DNA from: Euryodendron excelsum
Taxonomy: Eukaryota > Streptophyta > Magnoliopsida > Ericales > Pentaphylacaceae
Direction: 5' to 3'
DNA length: 64,000 bases
Assembly: GCA_033060915.1 (NCBI GenBank)
Contig: CM065394.1
Span: forward strand, 33,146,001-33,210,000
Part shown: positions 20,540 to 34,279 of the stretch, piece by piece
Layout of the letters: each line of letters starts with the position of its first letter
Numbering within the stretch: position 1 is the first letter of the stretch
Notes under the pieces: model-generated
Seen by the model: the letters and a program-made list of their open reading frames with translations, nothing else
Told to the model about the DNA's origin: nothing
Database searches by the model: none
Program-made: the position numbers and the translations under genes

Positions 20540-21605
20540 CATAGGGAGCTTGTGACATCTCCATGGGCAGCTTGTCTAATTTGATGCCACAGTACTGATT
20601 AATACTCCATGGTTGTAAGGTTATATAATGAATCAAGCTACTCGAATTCAGTTTGTGTTTGTTAAAAGCTCGTTCGAGATTAGCTGATTATGTAAATAAA
20701 CCAACACTTTTGAAGCTCATGAGTTTTCTAAACTTGACTCGATAAACTTACGTGCTCAAGAATTGTATAAAAAACAAAAAAAATAAAGCTACTTAGCCAG
20801 TACTCTGCTCGACCCAATTGTTGACTGCCCTGCATGGTGATTGTAAGCCAAGCACAAATAATCCACCAGGGTCACTATTCCCCTTGTGATGGGGTTAGGC
20901 ACACTAATCTCTAGAAGCTTCAAGGATTAAACCAAAAAAAAAAGTTTCCTGTGTGCTGCCTTTCATGTTTCTGAAAGTATTATGCATCATCAAAATTTAA
21001 CCTATAAATGACATTACAGCAACCTCCAGTAATACAACCTGCCGTTTCTGGGCTAGGTTCCCTTATCATGAGGGGCATGAAGATTAACCCTGTACTGGTA
21101 ACAACTCTCCCCATTAAATACTAAGGCATTCCATGTAACTAGTTTACAGAGTCTCAAGGATCTATAAGCATGAGACAGGAAACCATGTTGAGCTCAAAAT
21201 TATCCAAACTTGAAATGTTCAACTAACTTAAAATTAATACTAGGATGAATGAAAAAGGAAAGAAAAATTAGGATGTCCAGACTCCAGACTGGAAGAAATA
21301 TATCTTTGCTGTATACTTGGACAAAATGCTAAATACAAAGGTCTATTGATAATATGTTACAACCAAAGTGAGAAGATAATATTAAGATGATGTACAAGAA
21401 TAATTTCACCAAAGGATCTGCACATGTTACTGAAACTATGCAGTCAATTTCCCGTGGCCTACTAAAAGTTAAAACAAACCTACACAAAAGATTGAACCTA
21501 CGAATATTTAATCATGTCTGTTGGTCATTAAGGTAATCACCTTACTTTTTTTCCTTTTTTCCTTTTTGATTAGTGTAGCGGGATAGTCTCATGCCAGGTG
21601 GAGAA
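20540..21605. other. Intergenic between the CACTA element and the kinase gene 3' end
   Basis: About 20625-20870 holds a partial copy of the CAAGCTACTCGAATTCAG hAT-MITE family. The rest is mixed unique-looking sequence that may include the kinase 3' UTR. Next to the CACTA end, GACATCTCCATAGGGAGCTTG and a near copy form a short tandem repeat at about 20532-20575. Confidence 0.45.
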
Positions 21606-21610
21606 TGAAA

Positions 21611-24600
21611 TCACACCTGAAATGAGATATTAGGGTCTATAATATGTTGCAAAAAATGAAAAAAAAAAAATGACAATTTGTAACAAGAAACGAGGATACA
21701 ATCAAAAGTTAACCTGAGGATTTTCTGTTTTATATTTCTGAAGCTCATCTTGGGCACATATTAGCCTGGATAAAAACAGAAAAGAAAAAAACCAATGTTC
21801 AAAAGCTATGAGAATACAACAATGTTGTTATGTAAAATGTTCCATGTGTTTATGGATATAAATACCTCCATTGCAAATCAGTTATTTCATGAAGTAGTTC
21901 CTTCTCCCTATCATGAGCTGCCTCCAGCTGCAACCAAAGAGCAAACATAGTTCTCCTTAAATTAGTAAGCATAAGACAAAAAACTCTCTTATAGGGCCAG
22001 TCAATGTAAGCTCACGAGATCTTGGTATAAATATTGAAGATGGTATAACTGGAAACGAACAGGTAGTTATTTTACATAAAGTAATAGCAGAAGCAAATTG
22101 ATTGCACTCTCTGGTTAATTTGAGATGACATTGGACATGTCCACTCATGCCAGGCCAGATCACTGTTGGGTAGCTGAACACTGTCTGCTAAATTCACTGG
22201 TAAGTTTTACGAGGATTGTCATTTCCAACATGAACCATCACCATCATAGAAGGTGAAACTCCTCCCAGTAGAAACCGGATGCACCCAATTAAGGATACAG
22301 GGAAACTTCAGATGTTGTGGGTGCCTAAGGGTACTGTACTATGTTCTGCATACGTATAGCAGAGCTGGCTTCAAGGTGGCACATATAAATACAAAAACAG
22401 AGGTAATACGACAATCCTGATCCTTCAAGGTGAACATCAACATCATCCTGAGCCTTTATTACATCATCATCATCTTGATCCTTTATTTTGTTATTCTAAA
22501 ATATTAGGCATATATATGAAATATCCACACTCATCTACACTGATAGAAAGAATGCCATTAGCTAGTGATGTCCCCCTTGATTCATGTGCTGGGCGGGTTA
22601 ATCTGCTTACAAACCCAACCTTAGCCTTAATTATTTAGTTTTCTTTTATGGGCAAAAAGTTGCAGCCCTTAAGACTCCAAACCCATATCTCATGCTTGCC
22701 AGCACAATCTTTCATCACTGCCCTGAGCAATGGCCAACTGTAGTATGGGTTCGATTGTTTACTAATTACTATGGCACCTTATTGGGCTTTTTCTTTAATT
22801 CTAATTCATTACAATTCGAAAACCTGAGCAACATTCTTGGAAGACCTGATTGCAGTAGATGTAGATTCTAGGGCTCAAGTGGCCATTTGTTTACAGTTCT
22901 TGAACTACATGACTTGCAGATATACTGAAAAACAGTCTGATGGATGTAACATGTAATAACAAAATGAAAATGAATTTAGAAGAGAGGGAACAAAAAAACA
23001 GAAAAAAGAGAACAACGAAAACTTTTGAAAGTGGTCCTAAAAGAATATAAATAAAAAAAACTAAAATAGTCATCATGTCGGCCACAAGTCAATGTATGAA
23101 CTAATGTATTCTTAAGCAGCATATGTAGGATCTTCAGTGTTAGTTAAATAAACACAAAGCATATGAATTTTTCAGATACAAGTAATTTATCCAAATGAAA
23201 TTCAAGCAGGTCAATGACACTACGTACTATTACATACCAATGTTTTCTCCATCCCAGCTGTATTCACTGGCATACCTCCTCCATCAACTGCACAGTTGGC
23301 TGAATACATCAAGTATGACCAACATATTTGAATAAATTAAACTCAAATTCAAGAGAAGAGGTTTTGATTGCTCTCGCCTGTAGTGTCACCAGCAGAGACT
23401 TGCTTCATGATGCTTAGAATACTCTCCTATTGATAAAAACATGACGAATTAAGATTCTAAAAAAAAATTAGGGCACAAAGAGGTTAAATACATATAGCTA
23501 ACCCATACCCTTTGAAGAATATTTGTCTGCAGAACAGACTGCAACGTCGGAAAAAGAGAAAGGCCAAGAAGATTCAGTGGTGTAGAGTCTGATGGTGACA
23601 GAAGAGGAATGTTGGGATTGCGGGTAATCACCTACATGACACATGACATTCCCATAAGATATTCTGCAAAATAAAAAACAATAAAATTCTTGGTTCCATG
23701 TTATGCAATGAAGCTGACCATCAGATTAAGTGGGCAACCAAAGCTCAATGTTCGATAACTAACAGTGCAAGAGTCTGCGACACAACCATTTTAAGCAACG
23801 AAATAGGCCCGCTATAACAGGAGTCAAATTTATCATTGCCTAGAAGAAAATTGGACTGGTAAAAGGATTTGGGTTGGGTACTGAAATTCATATATGTGAA
23901 CGAACTATAAATTGCTACAAAAACAGGTATAGACTACAGTGAAGTATTTGAATTTTAAATCCGAAGAAGTTCTGAAAAAAATTGAGCAAGACAACCACAA
24001 AACTACCTTGGTGTGAAATATCTTTGAAGAGAAATTAAACCATCAGGGACATTTGAAAATTTCACTACAACTAGACATGCAACAAAAAGAGTAAAAGGGT
24101 TGGGCTTTTCTTTGGTAAAACCCAGTTTATCAACAATGCCTGGAGTACATGCATGAAACATAAAAAGATCTTAAATTTGGTCTCTTACATGAGCCTCCTT
24201 TCCCAGCTTATAGCATTGGGTTCCTAATGTAAAAGAATGCTCAAATGCATGTGCAATACAGGCAGACACATGAGTATATGAGTCTAACGTGATTTACAAG
24301 CAAACAGGAATGGTAAAGAGAAAGCAAGGAAGTAGCAGTAAAAGAAAGAAGTATCCAGTTATTGTAACATTACATAACAGGTTCAATTAAAGAGCAATTC
24401 TATTTTCATGCAGACGAGCTAATGAGAATCCTCAATTCATTTTATTTTTAAAACCCTTTTCAGTCATAAAGAGTGAAAATGTCTAAGCAAGATACGGCAC
24501 TTAAATGCAACCTAGGGAGAAAAGAATTATGGTGAAGAGATAATCAAGATTGACGGGTAAAGCTAAGTCAAAGCAATCATTTTCAGTAAGCTGGCTTATT

Positions 24601-25468
24601 GACCATAAGTGCATAATTGCGCAGCATGTCGCAGGGGAAGAGTGACTGGAAAAAACAATAGGTTCAGGGTAAACGTGATTGGCTGAATGGATTTACTTTG
24701 TGGAGAGCAAGAGGGAGAAAAGGAGATTCTATTCAGGTGTTTACCAGTAAGACACAATCAAGCATAAGATTAGTTTTAGGGTAAATTATACTGAAACCCC
24801 TTTCACAATTGAAAAATATCGCTGGTCTCCCCTTATTATGTGAGATATCACTGCACGCCCTTACTTCTGATTTTTTAGTAACAGATTCCCTCTTGCCCTG
24901 AGTTAGCCGTTGGTGACCTAACAGAAATGGCTGATCTTAGAAAAAATATTTTCAATAAATACCCATTAAGCCCTTAGTAAAGTCAGCTTTCCAACTAAAC
25001 ACATTCTCTCTTTCTCTAACCCAATTAACTCAGGCGACGTTAAACCACTTAAACCGAGCCAACTTGGTCATTCAAGTGCATAACAAAACCACCAACGAGG
25101 GAACCCCACTATTGGATCACCGCCAAACCCATCACTGCAGACCCAACATGGAATTACTATTATCAAGGCCATCTCATTCACCTCATCAAACCAATACCAC
25201 GTTTAAGTTTCACCATCAAGCAATATGCTGAACAAGTGCACAAACTTCTACCCAACATGGAGCTACTACCACCTCTGTGGATACCAAACTCCACCCACCA
25301 TAAACCCCATTGTCACTGCCACAACATTGCCGACATGAGCCCCACAGCAAGCCACCACACCAATCGACCGTGTCTATTTCACCGACCACCATCACCACGA
25401 CTATGGTGGCCATAGACTAACCATGCATGCGTGTCTGACCAAACCTAGTCACAGACAACCACCAACCA

Positions 25469-25536
<68 letters not shown>

Positions 25537-28500
25537 TTCCTTCCCTTTAAAATACACAATCTAGTTAGACCAATGGATTTCGCAGTTATTAGATCTCCTT
25601 AATCACCAATCTCAAATCTTATCATCATGCCCATTGTGACCAACTAAAATCCGTCAATGCCCTGCTAGATAGGCAGCAAAGCCAAATCATTTCCAACCAC
25701 CATTTCCCCTTATTGTACCCACCACCTCTCCAAAACCCTCACAATGACCTGATCAAATATCATGACGCCAACTACAAATGCCACCATAGCCGTAGCAGCA
25801 TCCAACTTCTCTCGTCCTTCAAGATTTGATTTGGCCTCCTTAATTATCTCTTTGCTAAATGATGATTTACAGTGGACATGTGAGTGCAATGTTCATGTGT
25901 GCTGATTTGTGACGATGTCAGTGGTGCTGTGGTAGAACTGGTCGTTGGATCTAGATGGGGGAAAGATGATGCTTTAATAGAGTTAAAGTGGTGAGGGGTT
26001 CGGATGGCCTCCTTAATTGGCTCTTTGCTAAATGATGATTTACAGTGGTTCTGTTTCATTAAACGTTGCGAGAGCACAGTGAAACAAAATATGGAAAAGA
26101 AAGAAGATAAAGCAGAGAGAGAGAGAGAGAGAGAGCTAAAATTAATGTTACTAGATTTACAATAATTATGATATTAATATTGCGTTATTTTATGTAAGAG
26201 TTTTAAAGAGTAACGGTAAATTCATCACTTCAAATCACCCCTTTCCTGTAATAACTCTAACAAGTGAGGACACCAATAAAAGTACAAACCTGCATGCTGT
26301 GACTCTTTTGCATCAAAGGCGATGAGACCACCTGACAAGCAATGGTGAATGTCATCCTTCTGAACAGTAGTATATCAGGATCATAAGGTACATGTAGTTA
26401 AACATCACCTTTTCTAAGTCTACATTCTCAGATGTAACTTTGAAACGTCCCTTTTGCTGAACAACTGGTATTACCTTGTCCTCGAGCTCATCACTGTTTG
26501 CTGTCACAAAAAAAACTGAATTAGATGAAACGGCAGAAAACATCTTTGACACCAAATATGGCTAAGACAACCAACCAAATGAATTCAATGTAATTTTCCA
26601 TGTGAATGTAAGTTGCAATTGAGAAAAACAAAGTTGACTTGCCAGAAGTTCTAGAAGCTCTTGACAAAATATCAGGAGGTGCATCGTCTACTGGAGCTCC
26701 ATTGCAACTTGAGGTGTTCTGGAGCTGATTTTGCAATTTATCACTGAAAATTCCACAAATTTCTGTAGAACCTCACAATAGATTGCATCGCAATGATATA
26801 ACACATGGTAAGAAGTGAAATTTCTTGATCATGCTCATAAAAAACGCAAAAATGGAGAGAGAGAGTCCAAGTCAATAAAAATAATTAAACAAGAAGCGTC
26901 TTCCGCTAGTGGGATAAACACATAGCATCTCCACTAGACATGTCACATAGGTGTTTAAATTAAAAATACCGGAGATCTATATTTCTGTACATATGAAAAG
27001 GCTTTGCATTTCTTTGTCTGAAAGAAAGAATTGTGGTCAACAAAGAGCTGCCAGGGAGGAAACTTTCCGACTATGAGGCAATATAATGGAACCTTTGCTG
27101 CCCTTGTCATGTATGATTTGCATTTCTGTAGTGATGTCTGAGAGTTGGAACCTAGGTGCATCTAATCATCTTTAAGGAATAAATTAGGAACTACGGCAAG
27201 TACATAGAGAGAATACAAGACTGCACCCAAACAAGCAAAAGAAAAAAACAGAATGCCTAAAGCTTTAACGCTCAATCACCACTTCTACTTAGATCTCCTA
27301 AAAAATCAACAAAGACAGCAAAAAAAAGGCGGCCTTAATATGAAATCCTAAAGAGGGAAGATAACGGAGGTTTTAATTGTCAACTCTCATCCTTGTAAAC
27401 CAAACATATCTATTACTTATGAGCAAAGGACATAGAGTTTGCTTTCTTTTTTTAACAAAAATAGGAATTAAACTGAATTAAATCTTAGTAAAAGAAGTTG
27501 AAGAATGTGACAACAATAGGCAAAAAGTTGTTCCCAATTGCCCATTACAAACTCCCTTTAATTATATGGCCCAAGATGTCCTCTCCCTCAAACAACTATT
27601 TGTTACCTTCCAAATGCACCAAAAGAAAACAAGGGCTGCTCTCCATGCATTTCTAGCTCTAACTTGAGGACTGCCAAGGACCATACACATTGAAGCTAAC
27701 ATCACCCAGCAAACTGAGCTGTAAGTAGAGACCGAAGCAATGCCACAGAAAGTGGTATAATGTTTCCTTTGTTCTCTTACGTATGCAAGACCAGGTGGGA
27801 AGAATATTAACCATCCTACAGTCCTACCAAATAATGCATCATTACTATCTGCTCCCATGCTGCATCCAGGAATAAAAAGGAAGGATGGAAGGCACTTTAA
27901 AGCCCCTCCACCTTTCCAAGGTAAAGAGGATGCACTCTGTCACAAAACTAGTATGACCTAAACCAAAACAGACTATTCCTTAGTACCACCTACCTCCTGT
28001 TATCCTCTTGCCAACCAAATTGATAATCTTATACAACAGATGATAGAGAGCATCTGTCTCCAACACCCAATCTTGCACACCCCTAATAAAGCAGATATTC
28101 CAGATCACCCCTTCATCAGGCATATTAACATCCAAAAAACCATCAAAGTAAGGAGGGAAAAAAAAAAAAAAAAAAAAGAAGGCATCTTCACTATCTGCTA
28201 TGCCAAACTGGTCCTGAGAAAAATGCTTGAGATGAACATTCCCAAACCAAGCATTGAACCAGAATTGCACCCTCGTAACTGTTTCCAGCCCATACCTCAA
28301 TATGCTTCAAGAACTCTTCCTGTTCTTTTCTTTTTTTGCAATCTCACCGCATGAAGGCTTCCAACCTTATGTAACTCCCCCTTGCTAGCCAATATTTTTC
28401 TACCAGCATGCTCCTCCATATGTTTCCTCCATAAGCCACTTTATGATTTTAAAATTATGACTCATTTTCATTTTGTGACTTTTCACTAACAATATTTCGC

Positions 28501-31500
28501 CTCATCAGCTGCTCAGAGTAAAACTGACATCATTGAACGTTTTTTCTTTCTCCTTTTCATGCCATAGTTTCCATGTTCACAATTTTAAGAAAGCAGTCAG
28601 CCTCCAAGTTCAATGGAAATAAGGTAGAAACTTATGCAATAAATCATCAGAAGCACAGGGATTTACTGTTGGATTTAATCACAGAACTAATAGGTATTCA
28701 TATAGGTTAGACATACAAATTGTAAATTCCCAAAGAAAAAAAATGACCATCCACTTCCTAAATCAGAACACTGGAAGTTATATATCATACCTCTCTCCTC
28801 TGATAGGGAGAAAACAAGCATCTGGCAAAATGATACTGCCCAATGAACCTCCCCTCCTCTGGTGAGCTTGCACAGTGATGCCATCAAAGATTCTTCCACT
28901 GATGTCCAATCCAGGTTTTCCAGCCAAATTATTTTCAACATTATCCTCACAACGAGGAGAAGAATTTTGTAAAACTTGGTGTTCATGGGTTGAACTAGTA
29001 ATGCTTGCATCATCATCGGATGTCTCAAATTTAGTTCTGAAAATAAAAACAAAAGTTTTGTTTTGTTTATACAGACTGATGACCTTGCGCATGCAAAGGT
29101 CATAAGAAACAAATAGAACTTCTAATAAGCAAACTATGTGTAAATAGATCTCAAAACATATAACCTCAGGACAATACAGGAGGAAAAGATGTGAACAATC
29201 TACACAAGAAGACATACAAGGTATTAGTCATAGTTGAGTCGGCTGGTAGAAGAGATGGTTGATTCTGCATCAGATCATTATCTTCCTGCGAAGTACCATA
29301 TCATTAGGAACCGCAGAAAGACCAACACCTCACTAAAGACAATCATGCAAAGAGTGATAACATACTATATCTGAAACTTGTGAATAGTGGCTCACTGAAG
29401 ACAACTGGTGCTGATATTTCTTTTCATGGTCAAGCCCAGAAGAAGCAACTGAATTTCCTCCTTGATCTTGTTCAGATATAATGTCCTCATCCTGGATCTA
29501 GCCGAATAAAAATGTATAAACATGTTGATTAGTAAAACAAATTTACATAAATTCAATGAGGTCAGAAAGGAAAAGCTGAACAGAACAAATAGCTAGTTAC
29601 TCTACCAAGGAAGCCTGGGCCTTCACATCTTCAAGATTGAAGTTCCAACCACTAATTCCTCGCTTGTATTCATTCTACACATAATTCACAAAAATGCATA
29701 TAAAAACCTGCTAGTTATAACATAGAAAGTTCTTGACAATAGACTAGTGAGTTCAAATTCCATAACCATAAATTTTGAAATTTGGGTCCAACCTAATTCA
29801 TAACTCCAACCAAGTAGGGTTCAGTCCAATAATAAGTAACTTTATTTTAATGTGTCCCCGAACATTGACTGAGCCAGCATGGTCCCACTATAAGGATATA
29901 TTTCAGCAATAGAACAACTTTTGAAAAGGTGTCCTTAACAAGAGAAGTAGCCATACCAACAACTACATGACCCATTTCAAAGACGTAGCAAGAGAAGAAT
30001 AAGATTAGGGCTGTAAAATAAACCAAGCTAATTGAGCTCGGTTCGTACATAATGAAGCTTGGACATATTTTAAACTCGCTAAGTTTCTGAGCTCGGCTCG
30101 AATTTGGCTCGATAAGCTTATATACACTAAAAAATTTCAAGTTACTTGAGCTCAGGTCATGATCGGCTCGATTAAAGCTTGTTTGACCTCGGCTCGAAAA
30201 TTAAACAAATCAAGCACAAACACATTTTCAAACTCGTTAAGGTTTTCAAACCAAGCTTGAACAACCCACTACTCGGCTCAGCTCGTTTGCAGCTAAATAG
30301 ATAAAACTGAAATTGAAGAACTGAGAAATGGCATAGTTTGCATCATATCTCCAAATGTTACACTACTTGCTTGATGGGTCATTTAAGATTTTGTGATGCT
30401 ACTGACATCATATAATGAAAGGTTGGGGATCATGTATTCTAGGTATGTTAAGTATACAAAATAGTAGCAGTGGTCACAGATCAAAAGCCCTGATGTTTTA
30501 GAAGAACAAATAACCTGAATATACGGTGACATATTAAAGGAACCACTAGACTGCTATATCATCATAACAGCCATTTCCATTTAGTAGTTGTAAAATGATC
30601 AAGACTGACAGTTCACATTCACCAATTAACTAAAATAATATTTGAGTACATACGCACAATTTAGATTGGAGAGGAGGTTGAAAACAAAATCTAGTGAAAA
30701 GACTTCTACCCAAAGAATATGCACATATTATCAACCACCAATGACCATAAATTGTATACCAAACAAACAGTCTAAATGAGAGGAAATAAGGGAGTCTTAC
30801 TGAAAATGTTGCCACAAAATACAGCAAACTATCAATATCTATTCATCTTAGCAATGGATCCAAAAATTTAAACCTGTGACATTTCTTCCTTTTGCCCATC
30901 TGGTATTTTCTTTTGTGCAAGCATATCTTCTTCTTTTCTCTGTATAATAATTGCATGCTGATTAGCATAGAACCCAAATTCAAATAGCACATACAGCTCA
31001 TCAGTAATGTCAAATCATATCCTCCAAATATAACGTATTGACCTTCAAGGCCTTAAGACGATCACCAAGATCGGGAAGCCCCTCCAAAAGTGCTCGCGCT
31101 ATATAATCATTCGATCTAGCTTGCTTGAAGAAGGAATGCTTTAACAACTTTTTTGCAGAAGGTCGTTTTGAAGGATCTTTTACCAAGCAACTAGCAATCA
31201 TCTGCTTAAATGACTAAGGAAAAAGAAAATCCATAAGGAAAAACACAAAAAGAATTTCCCATGGCATGATCACTACCAAGCTAAAAACCAAAGCCATGTT
31301 TATGGGCACATACCTTAGAAAACTTCTTGTCTCTCTCATAATCAAGGCCAGGAGGTGCATTTTGCAAGGTCATAAGCAATACCTGCCAATTGTGAATTAG
31401 CTTTAGATTGTAATTAAGCCAATACTTCCATCAAAGATGCAGATAGTATGAGACTGCATGTGATGTATGCACCTTCATTGGAGGATACTTTGAAAAAGGA

Positions 31501-34274
31501 GCATGGCCATGGGCAAGCTCTAAAGCAGTAATGCCAAAAGACCAGATATCAGCCCTGCAGAAAATTATTGAAATAAGAACATGTGTATGCAATTAGGAGA
31601 AGAAAAAAAAAAAAAGGAGGAGCACTTGCAAGAAACATATAGACAGACTTGAAGTCATAACCATGCAATTGCTCCATAACCTCGGGTGCCATCCTGCAAA
31701 AAAAAAAAGGAAGATATGTTAGAGTATATCTTACATACAGAAACAAGTGAGGCAACTGATCCAAGGGCCACCTGTGTTTAGATGTAAACAATGCAACATT
31801 GGATCCTTTCGGTAAGTCTGTTCCACAATTGAAGATGTTTAAGAGAACACTTATGGTGATCTTTTCTAATAATGGGGAAGGGCCCAGCAGTCACCAATAT
31901 TACATATATGACCAAATAAGCCTATGAAACTGTGGAATGAGTAGACACAGAAGTACAAAAGGCATACCAGCACGGTGTCCCCACAAATGTATTCCTCGTT
32001 CGTTGCCTATCCCCTGAATCAAACAAGCAAGCAGATACACCAAAATCTCCGAGCTTTGTTGCACCGCGTGCATCAATGAGAATATTTCCAGCCTATTAGA
32101 AAAAAAAAGATAACAACACAATAGTGTATACAAACTACATGCATGTTCTTTATGGATAAGTTGGATAGACTTGTTAAGAAGAGATTAAAATTTCATAACT
32201 ATGCATGAATATGACATGATCCTCTGTGATTGAAATTACAATCTTTTCTTCTTTTTACTGACCTGTTATGAGTTTCTTGGACTCATAAATATATGATAGT
32301 TAAAATTAAAAGGTTGATTAGTGTTGCCTTTGTGATCAGGCCTACTTGGGTATCAGGGACTTTGCAGAAATCATTTGGAGCTCATCCTGTTTGGATTTTC
32401 TAGGCCAGCTTGGTTTAGCTTATCTACAGCTAGAGACATTAGTTTATCATAGAACCTTAAGGAAGAGAGACTTGATTAATTTAGAAAATCATTTTGGTAA
32501 TTAGGAGCCCTATTTGTTGGTTTGAGCATAAATTAATGAACAGAGAAGCTAACCACGAAAATTAGTGAAGGTTGATAATTTGCTAAGTGAAGGAAGCCAC
32601 TTCTAATAAGTTATTTTTCTTGCAATGCTCTTAAATGGAAGATACCCACCAAAACATCTAAAATGAAAAATGTAGATCTGATGAATAACATGTTAAGAAG
32701 GTTAAGGTGTTCCCAAAAAAAAAAAAACATGCATGTATTTTTTTGGAGAAACATTACAATCTTGAAGCAGTTATAACACAACCATGCATGCCATTCGTGT
32801 AGGATGAGTTGATTGAAAATACTTAGTTGAGAAGAGAAATAACCTGCAGACCACCCATAATAAGTTTGGAATAAACTTAAAATCAAACTACTCACCTTGA
32901 CATCCCGATGAATGTGTCCATGATGATGAAGATATTCCAAGCCCTTCAATACCTCACGCAATACTGTTGCAATAACAACCTCCTCAAAACCATCTGGATA
33001 TGCAGCCTTCAATATGTGGAGACAAGAACCCCCAGCCATGAATGGCATGACCACCCATAGATTATGTTCGCTCACAAATGAGCAGCGTGATTTAAGAACA
33101 TTAGGGTGGTCAACCAGGACCATGGTCTGTGCTTCACGAGATATGTTACTCTGCAAGGAAATCAGCAACATGGGGCGAAACAACTAAATTATGCCATGAA
33201 ACAAATTAAGAATAGGCAAAGCTCACAGTTAAACAACTACCGTCAAGGGAAAAATCAGAGAACCTGACCCTCAAAGTCATATAGGAGATAATTACAATCA
33301 TAATCACTTGAGCTGAGATTTTTAATTTCCATTAAAGTTATTTTTATGACTAACGGAATGTTCTTCATATTTTATTTTCACTTATTCAGTTCTTAACAAA
33401 ATTTGCCTCTAATAGTCAACATAAATTTGAGTCCTGGAACAGAGAAAAGTACAACAGAATAAATTATTCTGCTTTTGGTTAATTCGAAAGTGTAGGAAAA
33501 GCGAAAATCAATTGAAAATGTTAGATATTCACTTTTTGGACCGAAGCAAACTAAAAGCCCCACTCAACTTATATGGCATACTTCTGCTGAGATTTTCAAT
33601 TTCTAGAAACCTACACAACATAAAGCAGAAATCCTGTCTCATACACCGTCTTCTAAGTGACAAAATGGAAAGATACCTTAATAATTAAGCCCACTAAATG
33701 AGACAGCGGACCTTTTCGTCCATCCACACTTTGGAAGTGATATTTATAATTCGGAAGCATAAAGTCCTAATTTCACTTTTGTGTTTGTTCACATTGTCCC
33801 AATGCTTGTGGACAGATGTTGAAGAAACACAGAAGAAAACGCAGTTAACACTCACCGGACTACCGAGTCTTTTTGACATTTAAGTTACCTTTGTTGTTAC
33901 TCGGCTTTTTCTACAGCGTAACTCCATACAAAAATCCTATGCATGTCCCTAACATATCTACACATCCTAACATATTATAATAAATAAAGACATATACAAC
34001 TCTAATTATACATTTATTTGTGGAATATGATATATATATATACATGAGCTCTGTACATAGACATACATCTCTCTGCCTGTGTGCGTAGATATGTTGTTGA
34101 GAACAGAGGACATACCAGATCACAGTTGTCGCGTTCAAAATCGAGAATTTTGATGGCGACGATCTCGTCGAGTGCAATACAGAGGGCGCGATGAACCGAA
34201 GCGCTCACGCCCTGCCCTATCTCCTCATACAGAGTGTAGTGCTCGGGTCCAATTGGATACTTCTTCTTCTCCAT
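21611..34274 (-). CDS. STE20-like serine/threonine kinase, BLUS1/At5g14720 type, about 20-21 exons
   Basis: Exons (minus strand): 34274-34116, 33150-32896, 32092-31968, 31693-31649, 31554-31473, 31382-31314, 31213-31043, 30939-30874, 29674-29606, 29497-29366, 29285-29218, 29036-28791, 26743-26643, 26500-26409, 26331-26290, 23631-23509, 23426-23378 (or -23390), 23287-23238, 21927-21866, 21765-21714 and a tiny last exon at 21616-21611. Frames join to 687 residues. Kinase domain: Gly-rich [12 protein letters not shown] (K42), HRDVK (D136), DFG (154-156), [12 protein letters not shown] (APE 182-184), then [20 protein letters not shown]. The C-terminal part has [16 protein letters not shown], a conserved [13 protein letters not shown] block and a coiled-coil-like end ([15 protein letters not shown]). 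Relatives act in light and stress signalling; this one's substrate is unknown. The 3' end is uncertain: read-through of exon 20 stops at 21702. Confidence 0.93.
25472..25534. repeat. (CT)n followed by a run of 36 C, in kinase intron 15
   Basis: About 14 CT dinucleotides (25472-25499) run directly into 36 consecutive C residues (25499-25534). Because the gene is on the minus strand, its pre-mRNA would carry a 36-nt G run followed by (AG)n. This is the longest homopolymer in the window. Confidence 0.9.
26504..26642 (-). other. Kinase intron 13 with a GC donor
   Basis: The exon ends ACT TCT G and is followed by GCAAGTC. The acceptor is TGTGACAG before CAAACAGTG. Only this junction keeps the frame ([15 protein letters not shown]). 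It is a second GC-AG intron in the window. A third possible one is at 23377 (CAG before GCGAGA), where a GT donor 12 bases upstream, at 23389, keeps the frame equally well. Confidence 0.65.
27545..28310 (-). mobile_element. LINE (L1-type non-LTR retrotransposon) fragment in kinase intron 12
   Basis: Minus-strand frames read like the region after reverse transcriptase in plant LINEs: [19 protein letters not shown] and [18 protein letters not shown] (28300-27980), then [19 protein letters not shown] (27858-27562). These resemble the RVFWHDxW and LFWCIWKERN motifs of the zinc-binding tail. A T-rich or A-rich run at about 28150-28180 interrupts it. It is in the same orientation as the host gene and incomplete at both ends. 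Confidence 0.65.
30006..30295. mobile_element. hAT-MITE in kinase intron 8
   Basis: The left end TAGGGCTGTAAAATAAACC and the right end in reverse TAGCTGCAAACGAGCTGAGC are inverted. The interior is rich in GAGCTCGG, GGCTCGA and AAGCTT words. The flanks AATAAGAT and AATAGATA are only similar, so the target duplication is not certain. The family also occurs at 9157-9496. Confidence 0.6.
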
Positions 34275-34279
34275 TATCA

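Noticed and set aside
27562..28300. Extra kinase exons in the 2-kb intron 12
   Set aside because: The readings are LINE-like and exons 12 and 13 already join in frame.
33911..34177. Minus-strand frames near the first kinase intron
   Set aside because: They read from exon 1 into the intron; no separate gene.
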